DNA of 49,231 bases, from positions 1 to 49,231 of the forward strand of contig DWXS01000034.1 of NCBI GenBank assembly GCA_019119045.1. The letters run 5' to 3'. Under the pieces are notes generated by a model that worked only from the letters and a program-made list of their open reading frames with translations, was not told the DNA's origin and made no database searches. The first letter of the stretch is position 1, and the number at the start of each line of letters is the position of its first letter. The position numbers were made by a program, and so were the translations under genes. This stretch comes from Candidatus Mailhella merdavium (lineage in GTDB: Bacteria; Desulfobacterota; Desulfovibrionia; Desulfovibrionales; Desulfovibrionaceae). Below, one piece after another: positions 16,230-24,297 of this stretch.

Positions 16230-18722
16230 CTACCACGCATCATGGGGAGTGCGGGCAATGAGATCATTCTGAAGATCCCGGCTGAGATCCACAAAATAGG
16301 CGCTGTAGCCCGCAATCCGGACAATAAGCCCTCGATAACGTTCGGGGGACTGTTGAGCGGCAATCAGTGTTTCCCTGTTGACGACGTTGAACTGCACATG
16401 CCACAGGCGAAGATCGCAGAAGGTTCGCAAAAAGGCCATAAGCTTGCGGGTGCCTTCCTCTCCCGCCACGCTGCGCGGTGTGAATTTAATATTCAGCAGA
16501 CGCCCTTCCCGCTCTTTGTTGTCGTAATTCTTCGTATTGAAGTTTGACAAAAGCACGGCTGCCGGGCCATGGACATCCGCACCCTGCGACGCCGATGTGC
16601 CGTCGGACACGGGCATACCGGCCTTTCTGCCGTTGGCGCTCGCAGCCACCACCTTGCCGAAAGGCACATTGGCCGTCACGGAAATGGAGCGCACATCCAT
16701 CATTATGCCGAGTTCATGCGCATACTTACGGCTGAATTCCTGCGCCGCCCGCTCCATGGCCCGGCCAGTCTCGTCGGCATACAGGTCGTTGTTGCCGTAG
16801 TGCGGAGCGGAACAGAGCAGCGACTGCACTGCTTCATATCCGACGAAATCCGCCCGGATGGCCGCCAGCAGTTCCTCCATGGACAGCGAGGCGTCGTCAT
16901 AAACGGTTTTGCGGATGGCTGTAAGAGAATCTATGGCCGTGGCAAAGCCCATCATGTCGAAAAAGGCCGAATCAAAGCCGCCGGGAATGGGCCTGTCGGA
17001 ATGAATATCCGTACAGGAAGCAAGGCAAAGATCATGCAGGACGGAGGACAGCGGCCCGGCAAAATGCCTGGCCCGTGTGCGGTTGATCAGGCCCTGCACG
17101 GCAAAGGCGTGCCGTTGAAGGTTGGTCTGCTGCCGCAGATACGCGCTGAAAAACTCCTCCCAGGAAGCAAAATTCCGGGGATCACCGGTTTCCAGCCCCA
17201 GCACTTCGTCGCCATAGCGGAGCATACGCCCGTTGAACAGCACCATTTCCAGTGCCGCCGTCAGATTCAGCTGTGTGCAGCCGCTGGTAAAGGTATCCCG
17301 GTTGGGCATACGCACCGACGCGCAACCTGAAACGGCATAATCGCGCGCATCTCCGAACTCGACGCCCTTGGCCACACGCAGCTGAACAACCTCCTCGTCG
17401 TTGAACACCTTGGGATATCCCTGACCGTCCTTGATGCTCTCGGCCACGGCATGGAGGAAACGATCCGGCGTCCGGTCATGAATACGCACGGCCAGTTCGG
17501 GATAATGCAGCGGGCAGTCCCGCTTTGACTCCAGAATAAGATAACTGAGTTCGTTGACGGCGTCTCTGCCGTCACGAGTCTGTCCGCCGATGGTGACGGC
17601 TTCCCAGTGGGCATAGCCCTCTCCACATTCGCGACTTCCGGGGGATATGGCCAGATCGACAAACTGAGCGATATTGGCCCACAGACAATCCAGCAGTTCC
17701 AGCGCCCGTTCCCGGGTCAGTATGCCGGCATCCATGTCCCGGCGGAAATACGGATACAGGAACTGATCCATGCGCCCGTTGGAAACAATGGTTCCCGTTC
17801 GCTGTTCAAGGCGGGAAAAGGCCTGAGTAAACCAATGCGCCTGAAGAGCCTCATGAAAGGTTCTGGCCGGAAACTCCGGTACTCTTTCGGCAATAGCGGC
17901 GATTTCCAGCAGTTCGGCCCGTCTGACGGGATCGGCTTCCTCTTCCGCCTTGCGTCGGGCCAGCGCGGCATGACGTTTTGCCCAGAGTACAATGGCGTCG
18001 CAGGTACGCAAGGCCGCTTCCAGAAAAGGCTTCTTATCCAGCGTATCCGTTGGACTGTCCGGATCAAGGGCTTCCATGCGGCGCAGCACGTCCGCACGGA
18101 TATCGGCAAAACCCCGTCGTATGACCTTTTCATAGTCCGGCACCCATTGCAGAGAGGCGCGCAACGACGAGGTTTCATGCACAATATATCGGGACGTAAA
18201 CCCCTGGGGATCATTATATACCAGAGGACGCAAATCTTCCGGCAGAGAACGGTTCAAATCCTCATGATAGGTTTTTCCCCTCCAGTAGGGAGCTATGCGT
18301 TCGACGATGATTTCAAGATTTTCCGGGGAAATATGAATGGGCGCGGCAACATTCCCCGCAAGTCTGGACAGACTTTCGCCGAGGAAGTCCCCGTCCAGTT
18401 CAGGATACAGTATGCCGTATCGTCCGGAATCCGTACCGCAACGCCCGGCCAGCAGCTGCATATCGTCCACATACACGGTAATATGCGCGGCAATATGCTC
18501 CAGAGCTTTAGCCCAGCGTAACACCAGCGGCTGACCTTCCGTCCTGCGCATGGATTCCGTAAACAGCAGCGCGCGCTCGACATCTATACTGGGAGGACGC
18601 CCGTCAAATTTGTCCAGCAAGGCAAACAGGCGCGGGTGCTTTTCCCTTTTCGGGTTCTTTTTTCCCGCAGCCTCATCCTGCAATCTCTGCTCATGGGGAC
18701 TGAGAAGAATGGAATCAAGCAT
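16230..18722 (-). CDS. Glycyl radical enzyme of unassigned function with a Cys-Ala-Ser active site
   Basis: An 830-residue glycyl radical enzyme. The C-terminal Gly loop is VRIAGYSAYF with the radical residue Gly805. The thiyl radical Cys is Cys467 in AVSGCASVRMP. PFL-like domain features such as SVTANVPFGK and the ANGRKAG/DGTSASQGAD block are present. Characterised diol dehydratases, choline lyase, isethionate lyase and arylacetate decarboxylases carry Cys-x-Glu at the active site, and pyruvate formate-lyase has Cys-Cys. Here the +2 residue is Ser469, so the usual general base is absent. Arg188, Gln192 and Arg678 lie where, as I remember the isethionate sulfite-lyase structure, the sulfonate-binding residues fall, which may mean an anionic substrate. 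AAGGAG precedes ATG, and a sigma-54 promoter lies just upstream. The activase follows at once. The reaction is unknown; a pyruvate formate-lyase assignment is unlikely. Confidence 0.93.
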   Translation of the reverse strand: MLDSILLSPHEQRLQDEAAGKKNPKREKHPRLFALLDKFDGRPPSIDVERALLFTESMRRTEGQPLVLRWAKALEHIAAHITVYVDDMQLLAGRCGTDSGRYGILYPELDGDFLGESLSRLAGNVAAPIHISPENLEIIVERIAPYWRGKTYHEDLNRSLPEDLRPLVYNDPQGFTSRYIVHETSSLRASLQWVPDYEKVIRRGFADIRADVLRRMEALDPDSPTDTLDKKPFLEAALRTCDAIVLWAKRHAALARRKAEEEADPVRRAELLEIAAIAERVPEFPARTFHEALQAHWFTQAFSRLEQRTGTIVSNGRMDQFLYPYFRRDMDAGILTRERALELLDCLWANIAQFVDLAISPGSRECGEGYAHWEAVTIGGQTRDGRDAVNELSYLILESKRDCPLHYPELAVRIHDRTPDRFLHAVAESIKDGQGYPKVFNDEEVVQLRVAKGVEFGDARDYAVSGCASVRMPNRDTFTSGCTQLNLTAALEMVLFNGRMLRYGDEVLGLETGDPRNFASWEEFFSAYLRQQTNLQRHAFAVQGLINRTRARHFAGPLSSVLHDLCLASCTDIHSDRPIPGGFDSAFFDMMGFATAIDSLTAIRKTVYDDASLSMEELLAAIRADFVGYEAVQSLLCSAPHYGNNDLYADETGRAMERAAQEFSRKYAHELGIMMDVRSISVTANVPFGKVVAASANGRKAGMPVSDGTSASQGADVHGPAAVLLSNFNTKNYDNKEREGRLLNIKFTPRSVAGEEGTRKLMAFLRTFCDLRLWHVQFNVVNRETLIAAQQSPERYRGLIVRIAGYSAYFVDLSRDLQNDLIARTPHDAW

Positions 18723-18757
18723 GACGCACTCCTTTCACAAAACTTCCATTGAATATA

Positions 18758-18773
18758 AGCAAATATTATACCA
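18758..18773 (-). promoter_or_regulatory. Sigma-54 (-24/-12) promoter of the glycyl radical enzyme operon
   Basis: On the minus strand the sequence TGGTATAATATTTGCT has GG and GC separated by exactly ten bases, as in the TGGCAC-N5-TTGCA/T consensus. The -12 half matches well (TTTGCT); the -24 half is weaker (TGGTAT). The predicted start lies about 26 bases before the glycyl radical enzyme ATG. The divergent gene encodes a sigma-54 activator, which strongly supports the call. Confidence 0.75.
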
Positions 18774-18857
18774 CAAACAAATCATACCGATATTTTTAGC
18801 ATTTTTTTATTCTTTTTCATAAAAAAATTCATCATGGGAGTCAGTCATCCATTTTTG

Positions 18858-18927
18858 TACAATATCCGGACCATATCTTGTTTTATTAGTCCATAAAATA
18901 TACAATATCAGAAAAATATCCATAAAA
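18858..18927. promoter_or_regulatory. Direct repeats, possible upstream activator sites
   Basis: TACAATATC occurs at 18858-18866 and 18901-18909, and TCCATAAAA at 18890-18898 and 18919-18927. All lie 85-170 bases upstream of the sigma-54 promoter, within the usual range for enhancer-type binding sites, and just ahead of the divergent activator gene. Binding is not shown. Confidence 0.4.
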
Positions 18928-18979
18928 CGGACAACGAAAATAAGAACTGCAAAGCCGGCGACGCCGATCGGGTTCAAAC

Positions 18980-21900
18980 ATGCAAAACAAACGCCGCGAA
19001 CAGGAACTGGCTGCCCTTTTGGGCGCGCTGGGGGAAACTCCTGCACATGAAAGCTGGCTGCCCGCTCTGACCGGCTGGCCGGAGCCTCTTGTCCAGACAC
19101 TGTTGAAAACGCTGGCCGGAAAAGGCTCTCTTCATCTGGAAAAAGGATGGATTCACCTTAGCGCAGATTCGGAAGAACATGTTGCCGCCATGCACACATT
19201 GCTGGGGCGCATGAGTGCGGCTGAGGCAGATACGGGACTGTTTGCCTTTTTTCGCCTTCAGGCCTTGGCTCAACCGCTGGACGCGCTGGAATCACTCGTT
19301 CTGCTGGCACGGGAGCTTGCCAAAAAAGGAAAGCGTCTGGAACTGCGCCTGATCTACCGCATTTTCATGAAGAATACGGCAACACTCCGACTGCGCGGCT
19401 TTTCCAAAGCGGAAGCAGGGCGCTATATAGGGCTGTGCCATGACGCATTTCAGATGAGTCTTTGTATTTCGCTGCCATGTACTTTTCTGCCCGCCGTTCT
19501 GCTTCGGGGCAGGGCTTTGGCCAAACGACACGGCGAGCATATTCAGATGCGCCTTCTCGAACTGCTCATCGGAGCAACAAACTGCCTTGCACATCCCGGC
19601 CACAACGCAGCGCACTTTCATCTCATGATGGAACAGGCCCTCACGGCCCTGCAAGGTGAGGAATACCTGCTCCAGTCGTATCCTTTGCCCGTAGGCATTT
19701 ATTTTTTCATGCAGGGGAAATTCCGGCGCGCCATGGATACGCTCCTGCCGGAACCCGTCAATTCTTCGGGCTGGCCTGAAATCCATTCCCGGACACAGCG
19801 CAGTGTTCTGGCCAGTCTCGCGGCTTTTTTTCTCGGAGAAAGTGACGAAGCTCTGGATATTCTGCGCCGCGCACTAAGTATTCTTCCCGGCCCTGCTTAT
19901 CCCGGACTTGCGCGCATATTGAGGGCGACGCTTGCCCTGATTCATCTGGGGCGCAATGAAGACGACAGAGCTCTGGAACTGCTGGATGTGGGAATCAGCG
20001 GAACATACGGTCAGTGGGATATGCTGGGCTGGCAGCATCTCATGTTTGCTCTGGCGCTGTATCATGCAGCCCGCGGGCACATCCGCGCGGCCGCGGTTGT
20101 GCTGAACAAGGGAACAGAAGCCGCCCTGAAGGAAGGCTATTCGCGTCCAACCTATCTTTTTCCCGATATGCTGGAACTGCTGGAGTCCGTACATGACGCG
20201 GGACTCGAGGTACCCGGCTATAATCCCGACGCCGAGCTGGAAATCTGTCTGAACGGCTCGAATCAGATCCTGCGGGGAGTGGCTCTGCGTATCCGGGGCA
20301 ATCGCTTCATGAAAGCAGGAAACAGGGATGAGGCCCTGTCCTGTTACGAGCAGAGTCTTGCCCTCTTGCGCTCCATGCATGCTTACGATGAAGCGGCCAA
20401 AACCCGGATTGCTCTCGCATCCTGTCATCTTGCCCGCAATGAACGGAAACAGGCGACAGCCTGCGCCATAGTAGCCAGTCTGCGCAGCAATGTTACCGGT
20501 TTTCCACCTGAAATAGCTGAACTTCTTCCTCCGCGCCCCCTTCCGGACAAGAAGCGTGAACCCCATGCCTCAACGGATATGGAGATGATCGATCTCTATC
20601 TTGATTCGCTGAGGGAAAAAACGTGGAGCAGTCCGAAGATATTTATTCGTTACCTCGTCGCGCTCTCCTGCAAGGTGCTGGGCATGTCTTCGGGATATCT
20701 GTTCGCCCGGGGCGGAACTCCTAACGGGCCTGTAATCATTGCCCAACACGGGATGGAACAGGAATCCCCCGATCAGGCCGTCGTGCGCTCCATGCGAACC
20801 GCCCTCGTGGAATTTGCCCTGAACGGCACGCCCGTTCTAATCGCCGTTCCCTCTGAACCCGGATTGGATTATGTACGCAGCGTCATCTGTATCCCTCTTC
20901 CCTGCGGGGAACATACCTGCGTACTCTATCATGACGGAATTCTCCCCGCCTGGGCAGAGGCTCTGCTCGACGAAGCGCTGCTGCGCCGTATCGGTCAGGA
21001 ACTCGGCAGAGAAATGCTGCTTGCAGGATACGCTCCTTCTCGAGAAAAAGTACCGCCCCGCACATCAGTCTCTGCCGAAACAGGAGAAAACGATGAGCTT
21101 ATCTTTCATTGCGGTGTGATGAAGGAATTCATACGCCGTGCCGACCTGGCCGCGATATCTGACGCGTCCGTGCTGCTGGTGGGAGAATCCGGCGTCGGCA
21201 AGGAACTTGTGGCCAGACGGATCCATGAGCGCAGCGGCAGGAGAGGAGAATTCGTAGCCGTCAATCTGGCGGGCATTCCTGACGAACTGTTTGAAAACGA
21301 ATTTCTGGGGCATGAACGCGGGGCCTTTACCGGCGCCTGGCACCAGAAAAAAGGGCTGCTCGAACTTGCAGATAACGGTACCCTGTTTCTGGATGAACTG
21401 GCGGAGACCAGCCCCCGCGTTCAGGTCAAACTTCTCCGCCTGTTACAGGAGCGCAGTTTTTTCCGCCTCGGAGGAACTCGTCCCATACGATCGAATTTCA
21501 GACTTGTGGCAGCCACCAACAGCGATCTGGATCTGGCCGTACGCCGGGGAATGTTCCGGGAAGATCTTTATTATCGCATTCGCGTCATCGCTCTGCATAT
21601 TCCTCCGCTGCGGGAACGTCGTGAAGATATTCCCTTCCTCGTGCGGCACTATCTGCACCGCTTCATGCACCTCTACGGCCACAAAAACCTCGCGCTTCCG
21701 CAGAACGAGCTGGACAAGCTCGTTAACCATGACTGGCCGGGCAACATCCGGGAACTGAGAAACCGCATGGAGCAATTCGTTGTTCTTCAGGGGCTTGATT
21801 CCATTCTGCCGCCCGCCCCGCCTCCCCTTCCAGGCCACCCTCCGGAAAGCGGAACGCTCCTCTCAGGCGAACTCCGCTGGGATCAGCTTCTTGAACACAT

Positions 21901-22213
21901 GGGCGCACTGCCGGAACCGCCGACGCTTGTTCAGGTACAGGAGGCCTATATTGCCGCCGTTCTTAAACGATGCCGCGGAAAGATAGACGGCCCGGCCGGT
22001 GCGGCGCAGTTGCTGGATACGGGCCGCTCCTCCCTGTATGCCAGAAAACGGGAACTCGACCGGAAAAAACTACAGCCCGCCGCTCCGCTTCCGTCGGACG
22101 GCCCGGGAATGGAAAGCGAGACACTATACGCACGTTCAGAATCCTCCGACATTCCACAATATGAGCATGATCCGAAAAAACATGGCATGAGGTGCCGATC
22201 CGCAGAGGCGTAA
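18980..22213 (+). CDS. Sigma-54-dependent transcriptional activator with TPR-like sensor region
   Basis: A 1077-residue enhancer-binding protein. The first ~560 residues are helical repeats resembling TPR (for example ALRIRGNRFMKAGNRDEALS). Residues ~570-700 look like a GAF-type domain. The AAA+ domain follows, with Walker A GESGVGKE (about 735), the sigma-54 contact loop GAFTGA (about 782), Walker B GTLFLDEL and the arginine-finger region FREDLYYRIRV. A Fis-type helix-turn-helix lies near the C-terminus (AAQLLDTGRSSLYARKREL). There is no receiver domain, so it is not a normal two-component regulator. The large TPR part probably senses a ligand or protein. It is divergent from the glycyl radical enzyme gene, which has a sigma-54 promoter, and is the obvious activator of that operon. 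No strong ribosome-binding site was seen at the start. Confidence 0.92.
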   Translation: MQNKRREQELAALLGALGETPAHESWLPALTGWPEPLVQTLLKTLAGKGSLHLEKGWIHLSADSEEHVAAMHTLLGRMSAAEADTGLFAFFRLQALAQPLDALESLVLLARELAKKGKRLELRLIYRIFMKNTATLRLRGFSKAEAGRYIGLCHDAFQMSLCISLPCTFLPAVLLRGRALAKRHGEHIQMRLLELLIGATNCLAHPGHNAAHFHLMMEQALTALQGEEYLLQSYPLPVGIYFFMQGKFRRAMDTLLPEPVNSSGWPEIHSRTQRSVLASLAAFFLGESDEALDILRRALSILPGPAYPGLARILRATLALIHLGRNEDDRALELLDVGISGTYGQWDMLGWQHLMFALALYHAARGHIRAAAVVLNKGTEAALKEGYSRPTYLFPDMLELLESVHDAGLEVPGYNPDAELEICLNGSNQILRGVALRIRGNRFMKAGNRDEALSCYEQSLALLRSMHAYDEAAKTRIALASCHLARNERKQATACAIVASLRSNVTGFPPEIAELLPPRPLPDKKREPHASTDMEMIDLYLDSLREKTWSSPKIFIRYLVALSCKVLGMSSGYLFARGGTPNGPVIIAQHGMEQESPDQAVVRSMRTALVEFALNGTPVLIAVPSEPGLDYVRSVICIPLPCGEHTCVLYHDGILPAWAEALLDEALLRRIGQELGREMLLAGYAPSREKVPPRTSVSAETGENDELIFHCGVMKEFIRRADLAAISDASVLLVGESGVGKELVARRIHERSGRRGEFVAVNLAGIPDELFENEFLGHERGAFTGAWHQKKGLLELADNGTLFLDELAETSPRVQVKLLRLLQERSFFRLGGTRPIRSNFRLVAATNSDLDLAVRRGMFREDLYYRIRVIALHIPPLRERREDIPFLVRHYLHRFMHLYGHKNLALPQNELDKLVNHDWPGNIRELRNRMEQFVVLQGLDSILPPAPPPLPGHPPESGTLLSGELRWDQLLEHMGALPEPPTLVQVQEAYIAAVLKRCRGKIDGPAGAAQLLDTGRSSLYARKRELDRKKLQPAAPLPSDGPGMESETLYARSESSDIPQYEHDPKKHGMRCRSAEA

Positions 22214-22310
22214 GTTTCCATTCGGAAAACTGCCCGGCAAAAAAGGAAACCCCGGAGAATATCTTCCTGCGATTTCAGGCAGGACTTTCCTCTTTATTTG
22301 ACAATTTATT

Positions 22311-22338
22311 TTGACAGTGTTTCAGTTTAATATATCAA
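22311..22338 (+). promoter_or_regulatory. Possible sigma-70 promoter upstream of the split UxaA/SuyAB-type genes
   Basis: TTGACA (22311-22316), 16 bases, TATCAA (22333-22338). A second TTGACA lies 13 bases upstream (22298-22303). The -35 is perfect and the -10 is poor. A weak hairpin (TCCTGC/GCAGGA, 22265-22284) just before it could end the regulator transcript. Confidence 0.35.
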
Positions 22339-22382
22339 AACCGGACTCCGGAATACCAACATTCACTTAGTGGAGAAACTCC

Positions 22383-22661
22383 ATGGACAAGGTGCTGCTC
22401 ATCGATCCGAGAGACAACGTTGTCACGGCGCTGGAACCCGTCACGAAAGGGGAACGCTGCATGGTAAGGACAGACAGGGGCGAAGAGTCCTTCGCCGCTC
22501 TTCAGGATATCCCCATGGGGCATAAACTGGCCGTTCGGGCCATACCCGCCGGCTCCGCCGTGATCAAGTACGGTTCCGCCATCGGCGACGCCACGGCGGA
22601 TATTGCAGCGGGAGAACACGTTCACAGTCACAACCTTTCCGGTTATCGCGGCAGGGAATAG
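22383..22661 (+). CDS. SAF-domain small subunit of UxaA-family lyase (UxaA N-terminal/SuyA type)
   Basis: A 92-residue protein consisting of one SAF domain, with a central region ALQDIPMGHKLAVRAIPAG and a C-terminal GEHVHSHNLSG typical of the UxaA N-terminal domain. In altronate and galactarate dehydratases this domain is fused to the large part. In (2R)-sulfolactate sulfo-lyase and several split dehydratases it is a separate subunit (SuyA), as here. TGGAG lies seven bases before ATG. The large subunit follows after 25 bases. The small subunit forms part of the active-site lid. The substrate cannot be decided from this part; sulfolactate, altronate and galactarate are all possible. Confidence 0.88.
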   Translation: MDKVLLIDPRDNVVTALEPVTKGERCMVRTDRGEESFAALQDIPMGHKLAVRAIPAGSAVIKYGSAIGDATADIAAGEHVHSHNLSGYRGRE

Positions 22662-22686
22662 CAAGCCGGCACTCTGGAGCATGCAC

Positions 22687-23877
22687 ATGGCATTTACACA
22701 GGAATTCTGGGGCTATCGCCGCCCCGATGGTCAGATCGGCATCCGCAACAGACTGGCGGTCATCGCCGCCATGGACAACGTCAACCCCGTAGCCCGACGC
22801 ATTGCCTCGCTCGTTCGTGGAGCTGTTGCCGTTACGGTTCCTTTCGGGCGCGGACAGACCGGCCTGGACAAGTCCCGTCATGACGGCGCGCTGGCAGGAC
22901 TGGGGCGCAATCCAAACTTCAGCGCTGCGCTTGTCGTCAGTCTTGAGCCGCGTTCGGCGCAGGCTCTGGCGGAGGCAATCGCCCTCTCCGGAAAGGATGT
23001 GGAGTGGCTGGCCGTTCAACCCTGCGGGGGCACACTGAAAGCCACGGAACAGGGCGTACGCCTCGCCGTCCGTCTGCTCGGCAAGGCCAGCGCACAGCGC
23101 AGAGAACCCGCTCCCCTGTCAGAACTGATCATCGGAGCGGAATGCGGAGGATCGGACACCACCTCCGGAATCACGGCAAATCCTCTGCTCGGTATGCTCG
23201 GAGATTTCATGGTGGACGCCGGAGCCACCTGGATCCTCAGCGAAACCGAAGAAGTCGTCGGAGCGGAGCAATCGCTCATCGAACGGGCAGTCACGCCTGA
23301 AGTTGCAGCCCGCATGAAAATGGTTGTCAAAAGAATGGAAGATCAGGCCATCTATCAGGGAACCCGCGTCTGGCCCATGAGCGCCGACAATATTGCAGGA
23401 GGACTCACCACGCTTGAAGAAAAGGCGCTGGGCAACGTCCGCAAGGGAGGAACGCGCCCCCTCCAGGAAGTTCTGGAATATGGAGAACGTCCCACGAAAA
23501 AAGGACTGATTTTCCTCGACGCGCCTGCCCCGGGGACGGAAAACATTACGGCCCTGTCCATCAGCGGCGCACAGATGATTCTCTTCAGCACAGGCGTGGG
23601 CAATCCTGTCGGCAGCCCCGTCTCCCCTACTGTCAAGATCACCGGCAATCCCGCCACGGCAGACAGCTTTGCCGACAATATCGACGTGAATCTCGGCGGT
23701 ATCCTTTCCAAGGAATACAGCATGGAAGAAGGAGTAGAAAAGCTCGGAGCCTTTATGATGGAAGTGGCTTCCGGACGCATGACGCAAAGCGAGATGCTGG
23801 GAGATACGGAAATAGTCGTCAGCCCCGTGGACGTGAGCTTTCTGACGCATTATCACCCGGAACAGCCAGTCCTCTGA
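22687..23877 (+). CDS. UxaA-family lyase large subunit (altronate/galactarate dehydratase or sulfolactate sulfo-lyase SuyB type)
   Basis: A ~396-residue protein with the UxaA large-domain features. The N-terminus is FWGYRRPDGQIGIRNRLAVI (Gly-x-Arg-N region). The metal/substrate block IIGAECGGSDTTSGITANP carries the conserved CGGSD, and the C-terminal block LSISGAQMILFSTGVGNPVG follows. Family members are Fe2+-dependent lyases that remove water from sugar acids or, in SuyB, sulfite from sulfolactate. I start at ATG 22687, seven bases after GGAG; another ATG lies six bases earlier. With the SAF subunit upstream it forms a split enzyme. A SuyAB role would fit a sulfonate-using Desulfovibrionaceae and the Ldh_2-family gene at 7.5 kb. 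An aldonate dehydratase is an equal alternative from sequence alone. Confidence 0.88.
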   Translation: MAFTQEFWGYRRPDGQIGIRNRLAVIAAMDNVNPVARRIASLVRGAVAVTVPFGRGQTGLDKSRHDGALAGLGRNPNFSAALVVSLEPRSAQALAEAIALSGKDVEWLAVQPCGGTLKATEQGVRLAVRLLGKASAQRREPAPLSELIIGAECGGSDTTSGITANPLLGMLGDFMVDAGATWILSETEEVVGAEQSLIERAVTPEVAARMKMVVKRMEDQAIYQGTRVWPMSADNIAGGLTTLEEKALGNVRKGGTRPLQEVLEYGERPTKKGLIFLDAPAPGTENITALSISGAQMILFSTGVGNPVGSPVSPTVKITGNPATADSFADNIDVNLGGILSKEYSMEEGVEKLGAFMMEVASGRMTQSEMLGDTEIVVSPVDVSFLTHYHPEQPVL

Positions 23878-23914
23878 TTGACAGAACAGTATTCCGCTCA
23901 TACGCTGCATCCAT

Positions 23915-24078
23915 GTCAGGTGTCCTTCGGGACTTGATAGGGAATCCCGTGTGAAACGGGAACGGACCCGCCGCCGTGAGTCCTCCCCCGCATGAAGGGG
24001 AAAACGGTTCCCCCTGCGCGCCACTGAAGCTATGCTTCGGGAAGGCCGGGAACCGCGGGACAAGTCGGAAGACCTGCC
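23915..24078 (+). promoter_or_regulatory. Cobalamin riboswitch
   Basis: The region shows the ordered conserved blocks of the B12 riboswitch: GGTGTCC near 23919, GGGAAT then GAAACGGGAACGGACCCGCC and GCCGTGAGTCC around 23940-23990, GCCACTG around 24020, GGGAAGGC, then AAGTCGGAAGACCTGCCT ending near 24071. It lies about 220 bases ahead of cbiK and is followed by an intrinsic terminator, so transcription control is likely: cobalamin bound, terminator formed, cobalt chelatase off. The complement of CCTGCC is present at 24130-24136 (GGCAGGC) and could take part in the switching structure. Confidence 0.93.
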
Positions 24079-24156
24079 TGACAAGGAACGCCCTGATAGG
24101 GGCGACCCCTTCCGGCACGGGATCATTGCCGGCAGGCATGAGGGAGCAAAATACGG

Positions 24157-24192
24157 AAGCTCCATGATCGTCTTGATCATGGAGCTTTTTTT
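24157..24192 (+). terminator. Intrinsic terminator of the cobalamin riboswitch leader
   Basis: A thirteen-base perfect stem, AAGCTCCATGATC and GATCATGGAGCTT with loop GTCTT, ends in seven T. It lies between the aptamer and cbiK, so it is best read as the expression platform. Confidence 0.88.
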
Positions 24193-24297
24193 CCCTCCGC
24201 TGCAACATGATCCGAACCCCGGCGCATGTCGCGGAATCCGGGTCGCGACTGACGTCATCACCCCATCGCGGCCCGGCGCGACATTACGGGAGTTCGC

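Noticed and set aside
16230..18722. Annotation as pyruvate formate-lyase
   Set aside because: Lacks the Cys-Cys pair and its activase has the two extra ferredoxin clusters seen with non-PFL glycyl radical enzymes.
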